Below are positions 20,101 to 29,257 of a stretch of 64,000 nucleotides of DNA, piece after piece. This DNA is from Rhodopseudomonas palustris (lineage in GTDB: Bacteria > Pseudomonadota > Alphaproteobacteria > Rhizobiales > Xanthobacteraceae). Every line of letters begins with the position of its first letter. The stretch's first letter is position 1. The notes under the pieces are model-generated. The model did no database searches. It was not told the DNA's origin and saw only the letters and a program-made list of their open reading frames with translations. The position numbers were made by a program, and so were the translations under genes. Location: the NCBI GenBank assembly GCA_016215605.1, contig JACRJB010000034.1, positions 44,130 through 108,129 of the forward strand, given 5' to 3'.

Positions 20101-20592
20101 GGTCTGCAACTGGGTGGACGGCAGGGTGGGCAGGTTCGGGGAGTTGTTGGTCGCCATCGCGACGTTCTGATACGACGCCGCGGTGAGGCCCGACGCCGTC
20201 GCCGTCTGCGTCGCCAGCACCTGGGCGGCATTCGGCGCCAGCGTCATCGGCTGGCCCGAGGTCAGCACGCCGAGGTCGGCGGCCGTCCTCAGATTGCGCA
20301 GCGACGAAGGCGCAAGGCCGGCGGCGTGACTGACCACCGCGTCGCGCAGAGACGGATCACGATACGTGCTGTCGTAGACCTGCGCCAGCAATCCCAACTC
20401 GCCCTGGCGCAAGGCTTCCGCGAACCTCGCTTTGAGCTCTGCGGAAAGCGTCGTTTTTGCCGCTGGCCTCGGTTTTGCGGTGGCTCCGGCTGATGGCGAG
20501 GTTGCTGCGATGCTCCCGACCAACGCAACGCTCAACAGCAAGCCCGATACGAGACGTGGACGTCCGACAGCCACCTCAGCCCCCCAATTCAC
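17116..20592 (-). CDS. Subtilisin-family (S8) autotransporter serine protease
   Basis: Type V secreted protease of 1158 residues. It has an N-terminal signal sequence (about 12-37), then an S8 peptidase domain with catalytic Asp191 (VADTGFD), His235 (DIHGSHVAG) and Ser449 (SGTSMAAP); Asn341 (AANGN) is the likely oxyanion residue. A beta-helix stalk with a PATR-like autotransporter repeat (ILTISGRTNAAGNVLAQFG, about 545-570) follows. The last 270 or so residues form the outer-membrane beta-barrel, ending in the aromatic ARFNW signature. All parts look intact. The first codon is GTG; a second GTG at 20574, preceded by GGGGGG, is an equally good start. It is divergent from an AraC regulator, which may control it. 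Confidence 0.9.
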   Translation of the reverse strand: MNWGAEVAVGRPRLVSGLLLSVALVGSIAATSPSAGATAKPRPAAKTTLSAELKARFAEALRQGELGLLAQVYDSTYRDPSLRDAVVSHAAGLAPSSLRNLRTAADLGVLTSGQPMTLAPNAAQVLATQTATASGLTAASYQNVAMATNNSPNLPTLPSTQLQTWNLTMIGAQTAYSRGFTGAGVTVTVADTGFDVTNAGLVNKLTTNLGRNYVVLNGTTYDPNELTPLNTSDIHGSHVAGIVAGEKFTNVDAHGVAYDANVIPLRILTAAGYVVAADNDASASALNYFAGLPGTMVYNASYGPDFKDSRNMTQWPVGPSAEEATAVLNVLQAGKIIVAANGNDRGSNPVAARNPSGLALLPFLNPAHAGLGVYNDFGAGLNYTDLQHQSGQVIAVMSVGITKAPAWYSNLCGVAASWCVAAPGGDERTGAEIYSTVPDNTYAFESGTSMAAPTVSGALAVLIQANPTYNAQDLARLLFSTTEDLGAPGIDAVFGHGLIRLDRATEGPTTLAANAVVNVGANQTTYWSRILDTQGEFSKIGGGILTISGRTNAAGNVLAQFGTLAVDGTLTMTGGHRLDVAQPATLAGFGTVVGDTTIAGTLSPGKMANIGDLVSNGSVPAGTVLNGNSVGALTFNGNVTLTSTANTRLDIDGTLIVPGGPGTYDRIYVTGAGNVFYAAGTLTPVLRGSVGTVSNYTPALGTDFAIVQALDGARTTGSFSSLVQPTSGLPTNGRFDLLYDTTALTLVVTPASFSVLADGGQLGSNPRSVARILDSQRPAAGVLPSASEKALFDALYKLDTESQFDRALTQLAAPGQPAVSGASLQAFTGFLGAIGDRQQTMAFGGEQGQNGTAQSFALSYAGQNMTSAETSSAMNAFASIAPAERVQDGWSAWGQGFGRNSRVRDNGDLAGSKAVSAGFSLGADRWFSNNFVAGGAFGYARTTASSTDIQGKSDTYAGAAYASWMPGAAVVDVRIAAGTSQMSTGRQMMLTPTSLQGSANGVGLGTTLEAGYRFALLPNLTLKPFAGLNWQGFRRDGYSESQLPFGLVYAAQTYDKLTTVAGAALSARLRTVGGTTLMPELKLGWGYDLRDTTLVSQAALLDQPFLVSAAEPGRNAALVGAKVSGWRTETFRLFAAYNGEFRRNAESHQVSAGARFNW

Positions 20593-20944
20593 AACAAGCG
20601 CTCAATCCCAAGGACCCAGGCTGCCCACGGAACAGCCATTGTTTCCGTCGATTGCTGGAATTTGTAATACGTTAACGAATGCCGACGGAAGCACGGTTCG
20701 GGTGAAACTGCCTTGCAATGGCCGTTTTTGCTTGACCAGGCGTCTCAGCGTCGTGTTGATAAGGTTCGCGCAGATGGCGTGTGGGTTCGGCCACAGGCGA
20801 GAACCGGCCGCTCGCGGCGAAACCGGGCGGATCGATGAACCTCATTGGATCTGTCCGGACTGAAAAGGACCCATCGGGTCTCGCGCCTCCCGGCATGTAG
20901 AAATCCCGCACTTTTTTCATCGATCAGCTCGTTTGGCTTCCACG
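20593..20944. other. Divergent intergenic region, autotransporter / AraC gene
   Basis: About 352 bases between divergent genes. No convincing open frame: a frame on the minus strand at 20672-20920 has no family resemblance and no clear ribosome site. The region presumably holds both promoters. No operator repeat stands out. Confidence 0.5.
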
Positions 20945-21949
20945 ATGTCCGATCTGCCCCGGCTCTACTATGTCACGTCAGGCTTGGACGAACCTCTTGC
21001 TTTTGCGACCTGGAGCGCCGTCATTGCGCCGCTTTTCGAACCGCGACCGTGCGGACCGCGACGGAAGACGCCGACCGGTTCCGTTGCCGGCGTGATCATC
21101 CGCGATCTGCTGATCGCCAAGGTTGCCTTCACAGCACAAGATTTCGTCAGGGACGTCGAACGCATCGCGACGACGCCCGACCATCTGCTGCTGCATCTCT
21201 ATCGGAGAGGCGGCTTCACCGGCGCCATCAGCGGCCACCAGGCGACTATTGGACCAGGCAAGGTCGCCATCATCGATCTCGCTCACCCCGTCGACACCCG
21301 TGCGTTCGCGTCCAACACGCTATCGCTGATCGTACCCAAGAAATTACTGAACGATGACGCGTTGAACGCCCTCAAGCCGAAGCTCGACCCGTTCCGGAAC
21401 GACCTCCTGGCGGCGTACATCGTCTCGCTTCAGGAGCGGAGCGCTCAACTGACCCAGGCGGACGTGGCCGGCACGGTCACCGAAACTGCAGATTTCCTGA
21501 ATCGACTCTTCGCGTGCGCCTCCAACACGGAACTCGCCGAACGGCAACACACCGACGAGACGCTGCTGGCGATGAGCGAAGCGCTGATCCGCGATCATCT
21601 GGCATCGCCCGAGTTGTCGCCCGATTGGCTGGCCGCCGAGCTTTCGGTCTCGCGCGCCTCGCTCTATCGTCTATTCGAGAATCGCGGCGGCATCATGCGT
21701 TACGTGCAAGAACGCCGCCTGCTCGCTGTTCAGGCGGCGCTCAGCGATCCCCTCGAAAACCGCCGACTGTCACGCCTCGCCGCCGATCTCGGCTTCAAGA
21801 GCGAGGCGCATTTCAGCCGCAGCTTCCGCGCCCGTTTCGGCATCACAGCCAGCGCCCACCGCAAGCGCGAGTTCGATGCCGCCCGCGCAGTCCAGCTGAC
21901 CAATCCCGAGGTGGTGCAGCAGTGGTGGATGTCGGTGAGCCAGAGCTGA
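20945..21949 (+). CDS. AraC-family transcriptional regulator
   Basis: A 334-residue regulator. The N-terminal half (about 1-200) is a cupin-like AraC_binding_2 sensor domain (LLLHLYRRGGFTGAISG...ATIGPGKVAIIDL). The C-terminal double helix-turn-helix (about 225-325) shows LSVSRASLYRLFENRGGIMRYVQERRL and RRLSRLAADLGFKSEAHFSRSFRARFG, the typical AraC signature. The ATG at 20945 is preferred over a TTG four codons earlier. It is divergent from the autotransporter and convergent with glnE (4-base gap). Target genes are not known. Confidence 0.88.
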   Translation: MSDLPRLYYVTSGLDEPLAFATWSAVIAPLFEPRPCGPRRKTPTGSVAGVIIRDLLIAKVAFTAQDFVRDVERIATTPDHLLLHLYRRGGFTGAISGHQATIGPGKVAIIDLAHPVDTRAFASNTLSLIVPKKLLNDDALNALKPKLDPFRNDLLAAYIVSLQERSAQLTQADVAGTVTETADFLNRLFACASNTELAERQHTDETLLAMSEALIRDHLASPELSPDWLAAELSVSRASLYRLFENRGGIMRYVQERRLLAVQAALSDPLENRRLSRLAADLGFKSEAHFSRSFRARFGITASAHRKREFDAARAVQLTNPEVVQQWWMSVSQS

Positions 21950-21953
21950 CGGG

Positions 21954-24923
21954 CTACTCGCCCTTGCCGCCGATCAGCCGGTTGAAGATCGCCCTCACCT
22001 CGGCCTGAGTTTCCTTCACCCGCGCCTCCAGCGAGGAGAAGTCCGGCGCGTCGCCGGCGCGGACCAGCACCCGCAGCAGATCGTCGCCCGCGGTCTCCGG
22101 CTTGAACTTGTCGCTGACGCACAGCCGCAGGATCTGGGTCAGGTCGTGATACAGCCGCGCCGCCGGGCGCAGCACGTCGGCGTCGGCCTGCGCCAGCACG
22201 CCGAGCTTGGCCGCGTTGTCGATCGCCGCCAGCGTGTTGACGGCGAGGATCTCCGGCGTGGCCGCGGCGTGGACGAGTTGCAGATACTGCGCGATGAAGT
22301 CGATATCGACCATGCCGCCGGCGGCGTATTTCAGATCCCAGACGTCGTCCTCGCCCTTCTCCTGCGCGATCGCCTGACGCATCTCGGCGACGTCGTTGGC
22401 GATGATCGCGGCGTCGCGCGGCCGCGTCAGCACGGCTCGGATCACCTGTTCGATCCGCGCGCGGAATTCCGGCGACGCCGAAATCACCCGCGCCCGCGTC
22501 AGCGCCAGATGTTCCCAGGTCCACGCTTCGCTGTCCTGGTACTCGGCGAAAGAGTCCAGTCGCGACGCCAGCGGACCGGCGCGACCCGACGGCCGCAGCC
22601 GCATGTCGACGTCGTACAGCACGCCGTAATTGGTCCGCGTGGTGAAGGCCGAGATCAGCCGCTGGGTGAAGCGCGCGAAGTACTGCGCGCCGTGCAGCGA
22701 CCTTTCGCCGTCGGAGTCCGGCTGCTCGTGATCGAAATCGTAGATCAGGATCAGGTCGAGATCGGACGACGCCGTCATCTCGCGGCTGCCGAGCTTGCCC
22801 ATCGCCAGGATCGCGGTCTCCTGATCCTTGATCTTGCCGTATTGCGACACGAACTGCTTGCTGACCAGACCGTGCACCGTGCCGACGATGCCCTCGGCGA
22901 CGTCGGCGAAGGCGACGCTGGCCTGCTGCGTCGACACCGTGCCGGACAGAATCCGCGTGCCGATCAGGAACAGGCTCTCCTGCCCGAACAGCCGCAGCCG
23001 ATCGAGAAACTCCTCGTAGGAGCCGGCGTCCGCGAGCGTCGCCGCCAGCCGCGCCGACAGTTCGGTGCGGTCGGGCATCGCGCCGAAGAACCGTGGATCG
23101 ATCAGCCCGTCCATGATCTGCGGCTGCCGCGCCAGCATGTCGCCGAGCCGCGGCGCGGCGCCGAGCACCAGCGCCGCCAGCGTCACCAGATCGCGATTCT
23201 GGCTGAGCAGCGAGATCAGCCGGCCGCCGCGATGCAGCGCCTGCAGCAGCCGGTCGAACGCGCTGACCGCGTTGTCGGGCTCCTCCGCCCGCGCCAGTTC
23301 CTCGATCAGCGCCGGCACGAAGTCGCGGAACGCGCGCTGCGTCGCCTCGATCTTGAGGATGCGATAGCCGCCGGCCATCCATTGCTGCAGCGTGGTCGCG
23401 ACCATCAGCGGCTTCTTGAAGCCGAGCTTGCGCAGATGATCGAGCAGCACGGTGTCGTCGGGGCCGCCGGCATAGTCCACCGGCAGCGTGGCGGTGCCGG
23501 TCGGATCGCCCTCGAACAGCTTGCTGTAGTGGCCCTGCACGCAGTCGAGATGCGCCAGCAGGTCGCGCGCGAACGCCGCACGGCTGTCGTAGCCGAAGAA
23601 CCGCGAGAACCGCTCCACCGCCTCGACGCTGTCCGGCAGCGTGTGGGTCTGTTCGTCGGCGAGCATCTGGACGCGATGCTCGACACGGCGCAGGAACTGA
23701 TAGGCGGCGGATAGTTCGTCGCGCGCCTGAAAGGTGATCCAGTCGCGGCTGGCGAGAATGTCGAGCGCGGCGAGCGTCGGTCGCACCCGCAGTTCCGGAT
23801 GCCGCCCGCCGGCGATCAGTTGCTGGGTCTGCGCGAAGAATTCGATCTCGCGAATGCCGCCGCGGCCGACCTTGACGTTGTGGCCCTCGACCGCGACCTC
23901 GGTCTGGCCGCGGAAGGTCTGCATCTGCCGCTTCATGTCGTGGACGTCGGACAGCGCCGCGAAGTCGAGATGCTTGCGCCAGACGAACGGCGCGATTTCG
24001 CCGAGCAGCGCTTCGCCAGCGACGAGATCGCCGGCGCAGGCGCGCGCCTTGATCATCGCGGCGCGCTCCCAGGTGCGGCCCTCGCGCTCGTAGTAGTTCA
24101 GCGCCGACACCGTCGACAGCGCCACCGGCGTCGATGCCGGGTCCGGCCGCAGCCGCAGATCGACGCGGAACACGTAGCCGTCGTGGCGGCGCTGCTGCAG
24201 GATGCGGCTCAGCCCCTGCGTCACCCGAACGAAGAACGGCTGCGGCTCGATGTCTGGCGCCAGCGTCGGCGCCTCGAGCTCGTAGAACACGATCAGGTCG
24301 ATGTCGCTGGAGTAGTTCAGCTCGCCGGCGCCCATCTTGCCCATCGCCAGCACGACCAGGCCGGAGCCCTGCTCCGGCGCTTCGCTGTTCGGCGGGTGGA
24401 TGCGGCCGCGCGCTGCTTCCTGCCGCAGCAGGAAGCGCAGCGTCATCTGCACCGCGTTGACCGCGAGATCGGTCAGCGCCTGCGTCACCTGCATCACCGG
24501 CCACAGCCCGCCGATGTCGCACAGCGCGATCGACAGCGCCGCCTCCGCCTTCATCCGGCGCAGCACCGCCATCACCTCGGCCTCGTCGGAGGCGGCGGCG
24601 ACCGCGGCCGCGGTGCCGTCGAGCAGCGCCGGAAAGCCGGCGTCCGGATCGGACCGCAGCAGCCGCAGCAGCCGCGCCGGATCGGCGCGGATCAGGTCGA
24701 ACAGATAGGGCGAAGCCTCGGCGATCGACTGCAGCGCGACACCGATGTGCGGATAACGATCGGCGACGCCGCGGATCGCGTCCGCCAGATCGGCGGGAAC
24801 ATCGCCGAGCCAGTCCGCGAAGCGTTTGGACGCCTCGTCCGGCGCATGCAATTGCGGCCCGGCGGCGAAACGCGCGGCCAGTGCGGAGGATGGAATATCC
24901 GCGTCAATCGCGGAAGAACTCAT
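21954..24923 (-). CDS. glnE: Glutamine synthetase adenylyltransferase / adenylyl-removing enzyme
   Basis: Bifunctional enzyme (989 residues) that adenylylates and deadenylylates glutamine synthetase under PII control, setting nitrogen assimilation. The N-terminal adenylyl-removing nucleotidyltransferase domain has VLAMGKMGAGELNYSSDIDL, and the C-terminal adenylylating domain has ILAMGKLGSREMTASSDLDL; the spacer between them carries the regulatory domain. The length is normal. The ATG at 24923 overlaps the stop codon of the upstream histidine kinase (ATGA), indicating coupled translation. It is the last gene of a leftward operon. Confidence 0.95.
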   Translation of the reverse strand: MSSSAIDADIPSSALAARFAAGPQLHAPDEASKRFADWLGDVPADLADAIRGVADRYPHIGVALQSIAEASPYLFDLIRADPARLLRLLRSDPDAGFPALLDGTAAAVAAASDEAEVMAVLRRMKAEAALSIALCDIGGLWPVMQVTQALTDLAVNAVQMTLRFLLRQEAARGRIHPPNSEAPEQGSGLVVLAMGKMGAGELNYSSDIDLIVFYELEAPTLAPDIEPQPFFVRVTQGLSRILQQRRHDGYVFRVDLRLRPDPASTPVALSTVSALNYYEREGRTWERAAMIKARACAGDLVAGEALLGEIAPFVWRKHLDFAALSDVHDMKRQMQTFRGQTEVAVEGHNVKVGRGGIREIEFFAQTQQLIAGGRHPELRVRPTLAALDILASRDWITFQARDELSAAYQFLRRVEHRVQMLADEQTHTLPDSVEAVERFSRFFGYDSRAAFARDLLAHLDCVQGHYSKLFEGDPTGTATLPVDYAGGPDDTVLLDHLRKLGFKKPLMVATTLQQWMAGGYRILKIEATQRAFRDFVPALIEELARAEEPDNAVSAFDRLLQALHRGGRLISLLSQNRDLVTLAALVLGAAPRLGDMLARQPQIMDGLIDPRFFGAMPDRTELSARLAATLADAGSYEEFLDRLRLFGQESLFLIGTRILSGTVSTQQASVAFADVAEGIVGTVHGLVSKQFVSQYGKIKDQETAILAMGKLGSREMTASSDLDLILIYDFDHEQPDSDGERSLHGAQYFARFTQRLISAFTTRTNYGVLYDVDMRLRPSGRAGPLASRLDSFAEYQDSEAWTWEHLALTRARVISASPEFRARIEQVIRAVLTRPRDAAIIANDVAEMRQAIAQEKGEDDVWDLKYAAGGMVDIDFIAQYLQLVHAAATPEILAVNTLAAIDNAAKLGVLAQADADVLRPAARLYHDLTQILRLCVSDKFKPETAGDDLLRVLVRAGDAPDFSSLEARVKETQAEVRAIFNRLIGGKGE

Positions 24924-26386
24924 GCGGGCGTCGGTTCTGGTGTGGTGTTGGCGGAAGCCAGTCCTTCGCCCGTGTGCGCCGGAATTGCAAGCGTGGCGCG
25001 CAAACCCGGTTGCGCGTCCGACAGCCGCAGTTCGCCGCCGTGCAGCGTCGCCACCGCGGAGGCAAGGCTGAGGCCGAGGCCCGAGCCCGGCTGGGTGCGA
25101 CTGGCTTCCAGCCGGACGAAGCGTTCGACCGCGTGCTTGCGGTCGGCTTCCGGTATCCCACGGCCGCGGTCGGTGACGCTGAGCAGCACCTGATCGCCGT
25201 CGCGCCGCGCCTCGATCAGGATCTCCGGGGTCGGCGTCGACGTCGCAGCCTCCGCGCCGGGCGCCGCCAGCGCCAGCTGCGGCTGGCCGTATTTGATGGC
25301 GTTCTCGACCAGATTGGCGAGCGCCTGGCTGATCAATTCGCGATTGCCGCGCACCGGCGCCCGCTCGCTCGTCACCTGCAGCGCCAGGCCGTTGTCCTCG
25401 GCGAGCGGCTCGTACAATTCGTGGATGTCGCGCACGATGCCGGCGGCGTCGAACGAATCCATCTCGCCGCGCGCGTGCCCGGATTCCGCACGCGCGATCA
25501 TCAGCAGCGCGTTGAAGGTGCGGATCAGCCCGTCGGATTCCTCGATGGTGCGTTCCAGCGCGGCGCGATACTCCGCCTCGCTGCCGGACAGCGCCAGCGC
25601 CTCTTCGGCGCGGTTGCGCAGCCGCGTCAGCGGCGTCTTGAGATCGTGGGCGATGTTGTCGGAGACCTCCTTGAGGCCGTTCATCAGCGCCTCGATCCGC
25701 TCCAGCATCGCGTTGAGATTTTCCGCGAGGCGGTCGAGTTCGTCGCCGCTGCGGCCGACCGGCAGCCGGCCGGACAGATCGCCGGCCATGATCCGCTGCG
25801 TGGTGCCGGTCATCGCGTCGATCCGGCGCAGCACGCGGCGCGCCACGAAGATGCCGCCGCCGAGCCCGAGCACCACGACGATCAGCACCGACCATTGCGC
25901 CGCCGAGGCCACCACCTTGAACAGCCGCCGCCGCTCCTCGAGATCGCGGCCGATCAGCAGCCGGAAGCCGCTCGACAATTCGGTGACGCGCACCAGCGCG
26001 CGATGCTGGCCGCGATCCTGATCGTCGAGCCGGCGATAGAAGGTTTCGGTCCAGCCGATCTTGCTCATCACGCCCGGCGCCAGCGCGCCGACATTGCCGG
26101 CGACCGCCTGCCCGGCCGGCGTGGTGACGAGATAGAGATTGGCGCCCGGGCGCAGCGCGCGGTTCTCGATGGTGAACACCAGCCCGCGCAGGCCGCGCCG
26201 CGTGTAGATGTCGTCGATCTCGCCGATCTCGGCGTCCACCGTGGTGGTGATCTGATCGGTGATCAGCCGCCGCGTGTTCCAGGCGAAATAGCCGAGCAGC
26301 GACGCGGCGAACAGCCCGAACAGAAACAGATAGACCAGCGTCAGCCGAAACGCGGTGGTTCGGATCAGTTTACCGAAGGCGGTCAC
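24920..26386 (-). CDS. HAMP-containing sensor histidine kinase
   Basis: Inner-membrane kinase of 488 residues. Helices at about 13-36 and 164-184 flank a periplasmic sensor region of about 125 residues, and a HAMP domain (about 184-237) follows. HisKA has His247 in NIAHDLKTPLTRL. The ATPase domain shows NLVENAIKYG, DRGRGIP and GLGLSLASAVATLHGGEL. Its likely partner is the OmpR-type regulator at 28301-29026, on the same strand and part of the same cassette, although a chemoreceptor gene separates them. The 3' end overlaps glnE by 4 bases. Confidence 0.92.
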   Translation of the reverse strand: MTAFGKLIRTTAFRLTLVYLFLFGLFAASLLGYFAWNTRRLITDQITTTVDAEIGEIDDIYTRRGLRGLVFTIENRALRPGANLYLVTTPAGQAVAGNVGALAPGVMSKIGWTETFYRRLDDQDRGQHRALVRVTELSSGFRLLIGRDLEERRRLFKVVASAAQWSVLIVVVLGLGGGIFVARRVLRRIDAMTGTTQRIMAGDLSGRLPVGRSGDELDRLAENLNAMLERIEALMNGLKEVSDNIAHDLKTPLTRLRNRAEEALALSGSEAEYRAALERTIEESDGLIRTFNALLMIARAESGHARGEMDSFDAAGIVRDIHELYEPLAEDNGLALQVTSERAPVRGNRELISQALANLVENAIKYGQPQLALAAPGAEAATSTPTPEILIEARRDGDQVLLSVTDRGRGIPEADRKHAVERFVRLEASRTQPGSGLGLSLASAVATLHGGELRLSDAQPGLRATLAIPAHTGEGLASANTTPEPTPA

Positions 26387-26684
26387 TGATCAAACCCCGT
26401 CGGCATAGATATTTTTTCAAGGCGTCCATACCCGACAGGGTAGCGACTTGTTTCCAGAACCAAAAGTGACAAATCGTTCAAGTTGGAAACAGCGGGTGGA
26501 TCGCGGCATCTCGCCCCCGCGAGTATCTCGCCACATCGACTGCGATCAGCGAGTTGATTGCCTCATCCCTCACGCGCCTCGCGCAGTGCTTCATGCCGCG
26601 ATCGATTCAGGAGCGGATCGAATGCTCCGCCCCGCCCCTGCGCTTCACGATGATGATCGTCCGTGAACGTATGACCGGTGCCGC

Positions 26685-27971
26685 TTAGGCTGCGCGTACC
26701 GTCTTCAGAAAGCGGCTCACCTCGTCTTCCAGGCGGCGGCTCTCGCTGGACAGCGACTGTGCCGACGACAGAAGCTGTGCGGAAGACGACCCGGTCTCGA
26801 CGGCCCCGCGCTTGACGTCCAGAATGGTGGCGGAAACCCGCCCGGTGCCTTCCGCAGTCTGCTGCACGTTGCGCGAAATCTCCTGCGTCGCCGCTCCCTG
26901 CTGCTCCACCGAGGCGGCGATCGTCGATGAAATCTCCGACAGCTTTTCGATGGTCCCGCTGATCTCGCTGATCGCACCGACCGATTCCTGGGTCGCCGAC
27001 TGGATCCGGCTGATCTGCTGGCCAATCTCTCCCGTCGCCTTGGCGGTTTGCTCGGCGAGTGCCTTCACCTCGGCGGCCACGACCGAGAACCCCCGGCCCG
27101 CCTCGCCGGCGCGCGCGGCCTCGATCGTCGCGTTCAATGCCAGCAGGTTGGTCTGCCCGGCGATCGTGTTGATCAGTTCGACGACGTCGCCGATGCGGGT
27201 CGCCGCTTTGGATAGTTCGCTGACGCGGTCGGTGGTGTTGCGCGCTTGTCCGACCGCCTCGCTGGCGATGCGGGCCGACTCCTGAACCTGCCGGCTGATT
27301 TCCCGGACCGACGACGACAACTCCTCCGTGGCGGAGGCGACCGACTGCACGTTACCCGAAGCTTCCTCCGACGCCGTCGCGACGGTGGTCGCCAGATGTT
27401 GCGAACTTTCGGCCGTCGCCGCCAAATGTTTCGCTGAATTCTCGAGATCCGATGAAGCTGAAGACACCGTCCCGACGATCTTGCCGACCGCACTTTCGAA
27501 ATCCGCGGCCAACTTGTGAATCACCACGCGCTTTTCTTCCTCGGCCCTCACCAGATCGTCGATGTCGACCAGCGATCCGCAGGCGCGGCGCGGCTTGCGA
27601 TTTTCATCGAGCACGACGCCGCCGGTCGCCCGGAACCAGCGATAACTTCCATTCTTCACCTTCAGACGATATTTGACGTCGTAGCCGACGCCGGTCTGGC
27701 AGGTCGATCCAAAGGCAGCGAACGTTCCCGCCACATCGTCCGGGTGCAGGCGGTCAGACCAGGATTGCACGACGTTGGGAAACTCGGCTTCCGTCGTATA
27801 GCCGCACAGGCGGCGGAACTCGGACGACCAAGTCCACCGCGCCTTGGCATGCATCGCATCGCCGTCATGGAGGATCGCGTCCCATAGCCCGATTCCGCAA
27901 TGAAGTGACAGCGTGTCGAGCCATTCGGCGTTGTGCTGCAATTCCTGCCTCTTGAGCCGCCCCTTGAACAT
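26685..27971 (-). CDS. Soluble PAS-containing methyl-accepting chemotaxis protein
   Basis: Cytoplasmic chemoreceptor of 428 residues. A PAS_3-type fold (about 25-150; [32 protein letters not shown]) is followed by the MCP signalling hairpin (about 165-425), with its tip in [20 protein letters not shown]. No transmembrane segment is seen, so it would sense an internal signal, perhaps redox or energy state. The ATG at 27971 follows GGGGGAG; an in-frame GTG lies 5 codons upstream. It sits between a response regulator and the histidine kinase that is probably that regulator's partner. No che genes are nearby. Confidence 0.9.
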   Translation of the reverse strand: MFKGRLKRQELQHNAEWLDTLSLHCGIGLWDAILHDGDAMHAKARWTWSSEFRRLCGYTTEAEFPNVVQSWSDRLHPDDVAGTFAAFGSTCQTGVGYDVKYRLKVKNGSYRWFRATGGVVLDENRKPRRACGSLVDIDDLVRAEEEKRVVIHKLAADFESAVGKIVGTVSSASSDLENSAKHLAATAESSQHLATTVATASEEASGNVQSVASATEELSSSVREISRQVQESARIASEAVGQARNTTDRVSELSKAATRIGDVVELINTIAGQTNLLALNATIEAARAGEAGRGFSVVAAEVKALAEQTAKATGEIGQQISRIQSATQESVGAISEISGTIEKLSEISSTIAASVEQQGAATQEISRNVQQTAEGTGRVSATILDVKRGAVETGSSSAQLLSSAQSLSSESRRLEDEVSRFLKTVRAA

Positions 27972-28300
27972 TCCGGTCTCCCCCACCTGTTTTAATAGAT
28001 TTCGGCAGGTACTATCTCACCGGGAGATTAAGAGACCGTATTGCGGCGGCCGCCGGCGCCGCTGCGAAGCCACCTAGGCCCGCGCGTGCGATCTTTGGAA
28101 CCTGCTTGCATGACGTTCGGCGGATAGCAACGCGCCGACGCACGAACCGCCTGACGCATCGCGGATGCCGGACGGACGTCGTCCTACCCTGCGGCGCGCC
28201 GGACCCGACAGGCAGGACAATCCAGGCCCGATCACGCGTCGTGTGCGCTCCGATCGTCGCGACCCAGGCGCTTCCCGTCCTTGGCAAACGAAGCGGGCCT
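27972..28300. other. Intergenic region between chemoreceptor and response regulator genes
   Basis: About 329 bases; it must contain the chemoreceptor promoter. I see no gene with a ribosome site, no terminator of quality, and no repeat of the families found elsewhere in the window. Confidence 0.45.
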
Positions 28301-29026
28301 TTACCGGATTCCATCCCTGATCATGTACCCCGCGCCGCGGATGGTGTGCAGCAGCGGACGGTCGAAGCCCTTGTCGATCTTGGCGCGCAGGCGCGAGATG
28401 TGGACGTCGATGACGTTGGTCTGCGGATCGAAGTGATAGTCCCAGACGTTTTCCAGCAGCATGGTGCGGGTCACCACCTGGCCGGCGTGCTTCATCAGAT
28501 ATTCGAGCAGCCGGAATTCGCGCGGCTGCAGCGTCAGTTCCTCGCCGCCGCGGGTGACGCGGTGCGACAGCCGGTCGAGTTCGAGATCGCCGACGCGGTA
28601 GCTGGTTTCCTCGGCCGGCCCGCCGTGGCGGCGTGACAGCACTTCGACGCGCGCCAGCAGTTCGGCGAAGGCGTAGGGCTTCGGCAGATAATCGTCGCCG
28701 CCGGCGCGCAGGCCCTTGATGCGATCGTCGACCTGGCCGAGCGCGGACAAGATCAGCGCCGGGGTGCGGTTGCCCTTGTCGCGCAGCGTGCCGATCACCG
28801 ACAGGCCGTCGCGTTTCGGCAGCATCCGGTCGATCACCAGCACGTCGTAATCGCCGCTGTCGGCGAGCGCGAGTCCCTCCTCGCCGTCGCTGGCGAGATC
28901 GGCGACGTGGCCGACCTCACGAAACGCCTTGACCAGATAATCGGCGGATTCGCGGTCATCCTCGATGATCAGCAGGCGCATATTGGGGTCGGAATCGCTC
29001 GAGGGCTTGGAATGTTGCAGCACCAT
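28301..29026 (-). CDS. OmpR-family response regulator
   Basis: Two-component regulator of 241 residues from the first ATG. The receiver domain starts at MRLLIIEDDRESADYL and is phosphorylated at Asp66 (VLVIDRMLPKRDG); the switch Lys is in YLPKPYAF. The C-terminal winged helix (about 140-238) has LTLQPREFRLLEYLMKHAGQVV and VIDVHISRLRAKID. The 15-residue N-terminal extension is unusual: an internal ATG at 28981 would give the standard start, but only the upstream ATG has a GGAGG, 13 bases away. It lies downstream of the DegP-type gene and upstream of the HAMP kinase; envelope-stress control is a plausible role. Confidence 0.9.
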   Translation of the reverse strand: MVLQHSKPSSDSDPNMRLLIIEDDRESADYLVKAFREVGHVADLASDGEEGLALADSGDYDVLVIDRMLPKRDGLSVIGTLRDKGNRTPALILSALGQVDDRIKGLRAGGDDYLPKPYAFAELLARVEVLSRRHGGPAEETSYRVGDLELDRLSHRVTRGGEELTLQPREFRLLEYLMKHAGQVVTRTMLLENVWDYHFDPQTNVIDVHISRLRAKIDKGFDRPLLHTIRGAGYMIRDGIR

Positions 29027-29257
29027 GGCGGGACTTCAGCCTCCATGCAAGGCGGCGCGGGATGCCCTTCGGAGATGGAAGCGGGCGATGGAGCTGGGGG
29101 GACTCCACCGCCCGCCTGGTCCTTCCGACGGAGGGGGGCTTACTCCGGGCGGAAGGTAGAGGGCGGGGACGAGTTTTGCACCCGTCCCCAGGAAAGCGCC
29201 GTCAGCGGGGGCGACATTGCCGGCGACACTCTCCAACTCTGCGTCGAGGTCGGCCGA

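Noticed and set aside
22146..23714. Long open frame on the plus strand opposite glnE
   Set aside because: It is an antisense artefact of high third-position GC; the minus-strand glnE has family motifs throughout.
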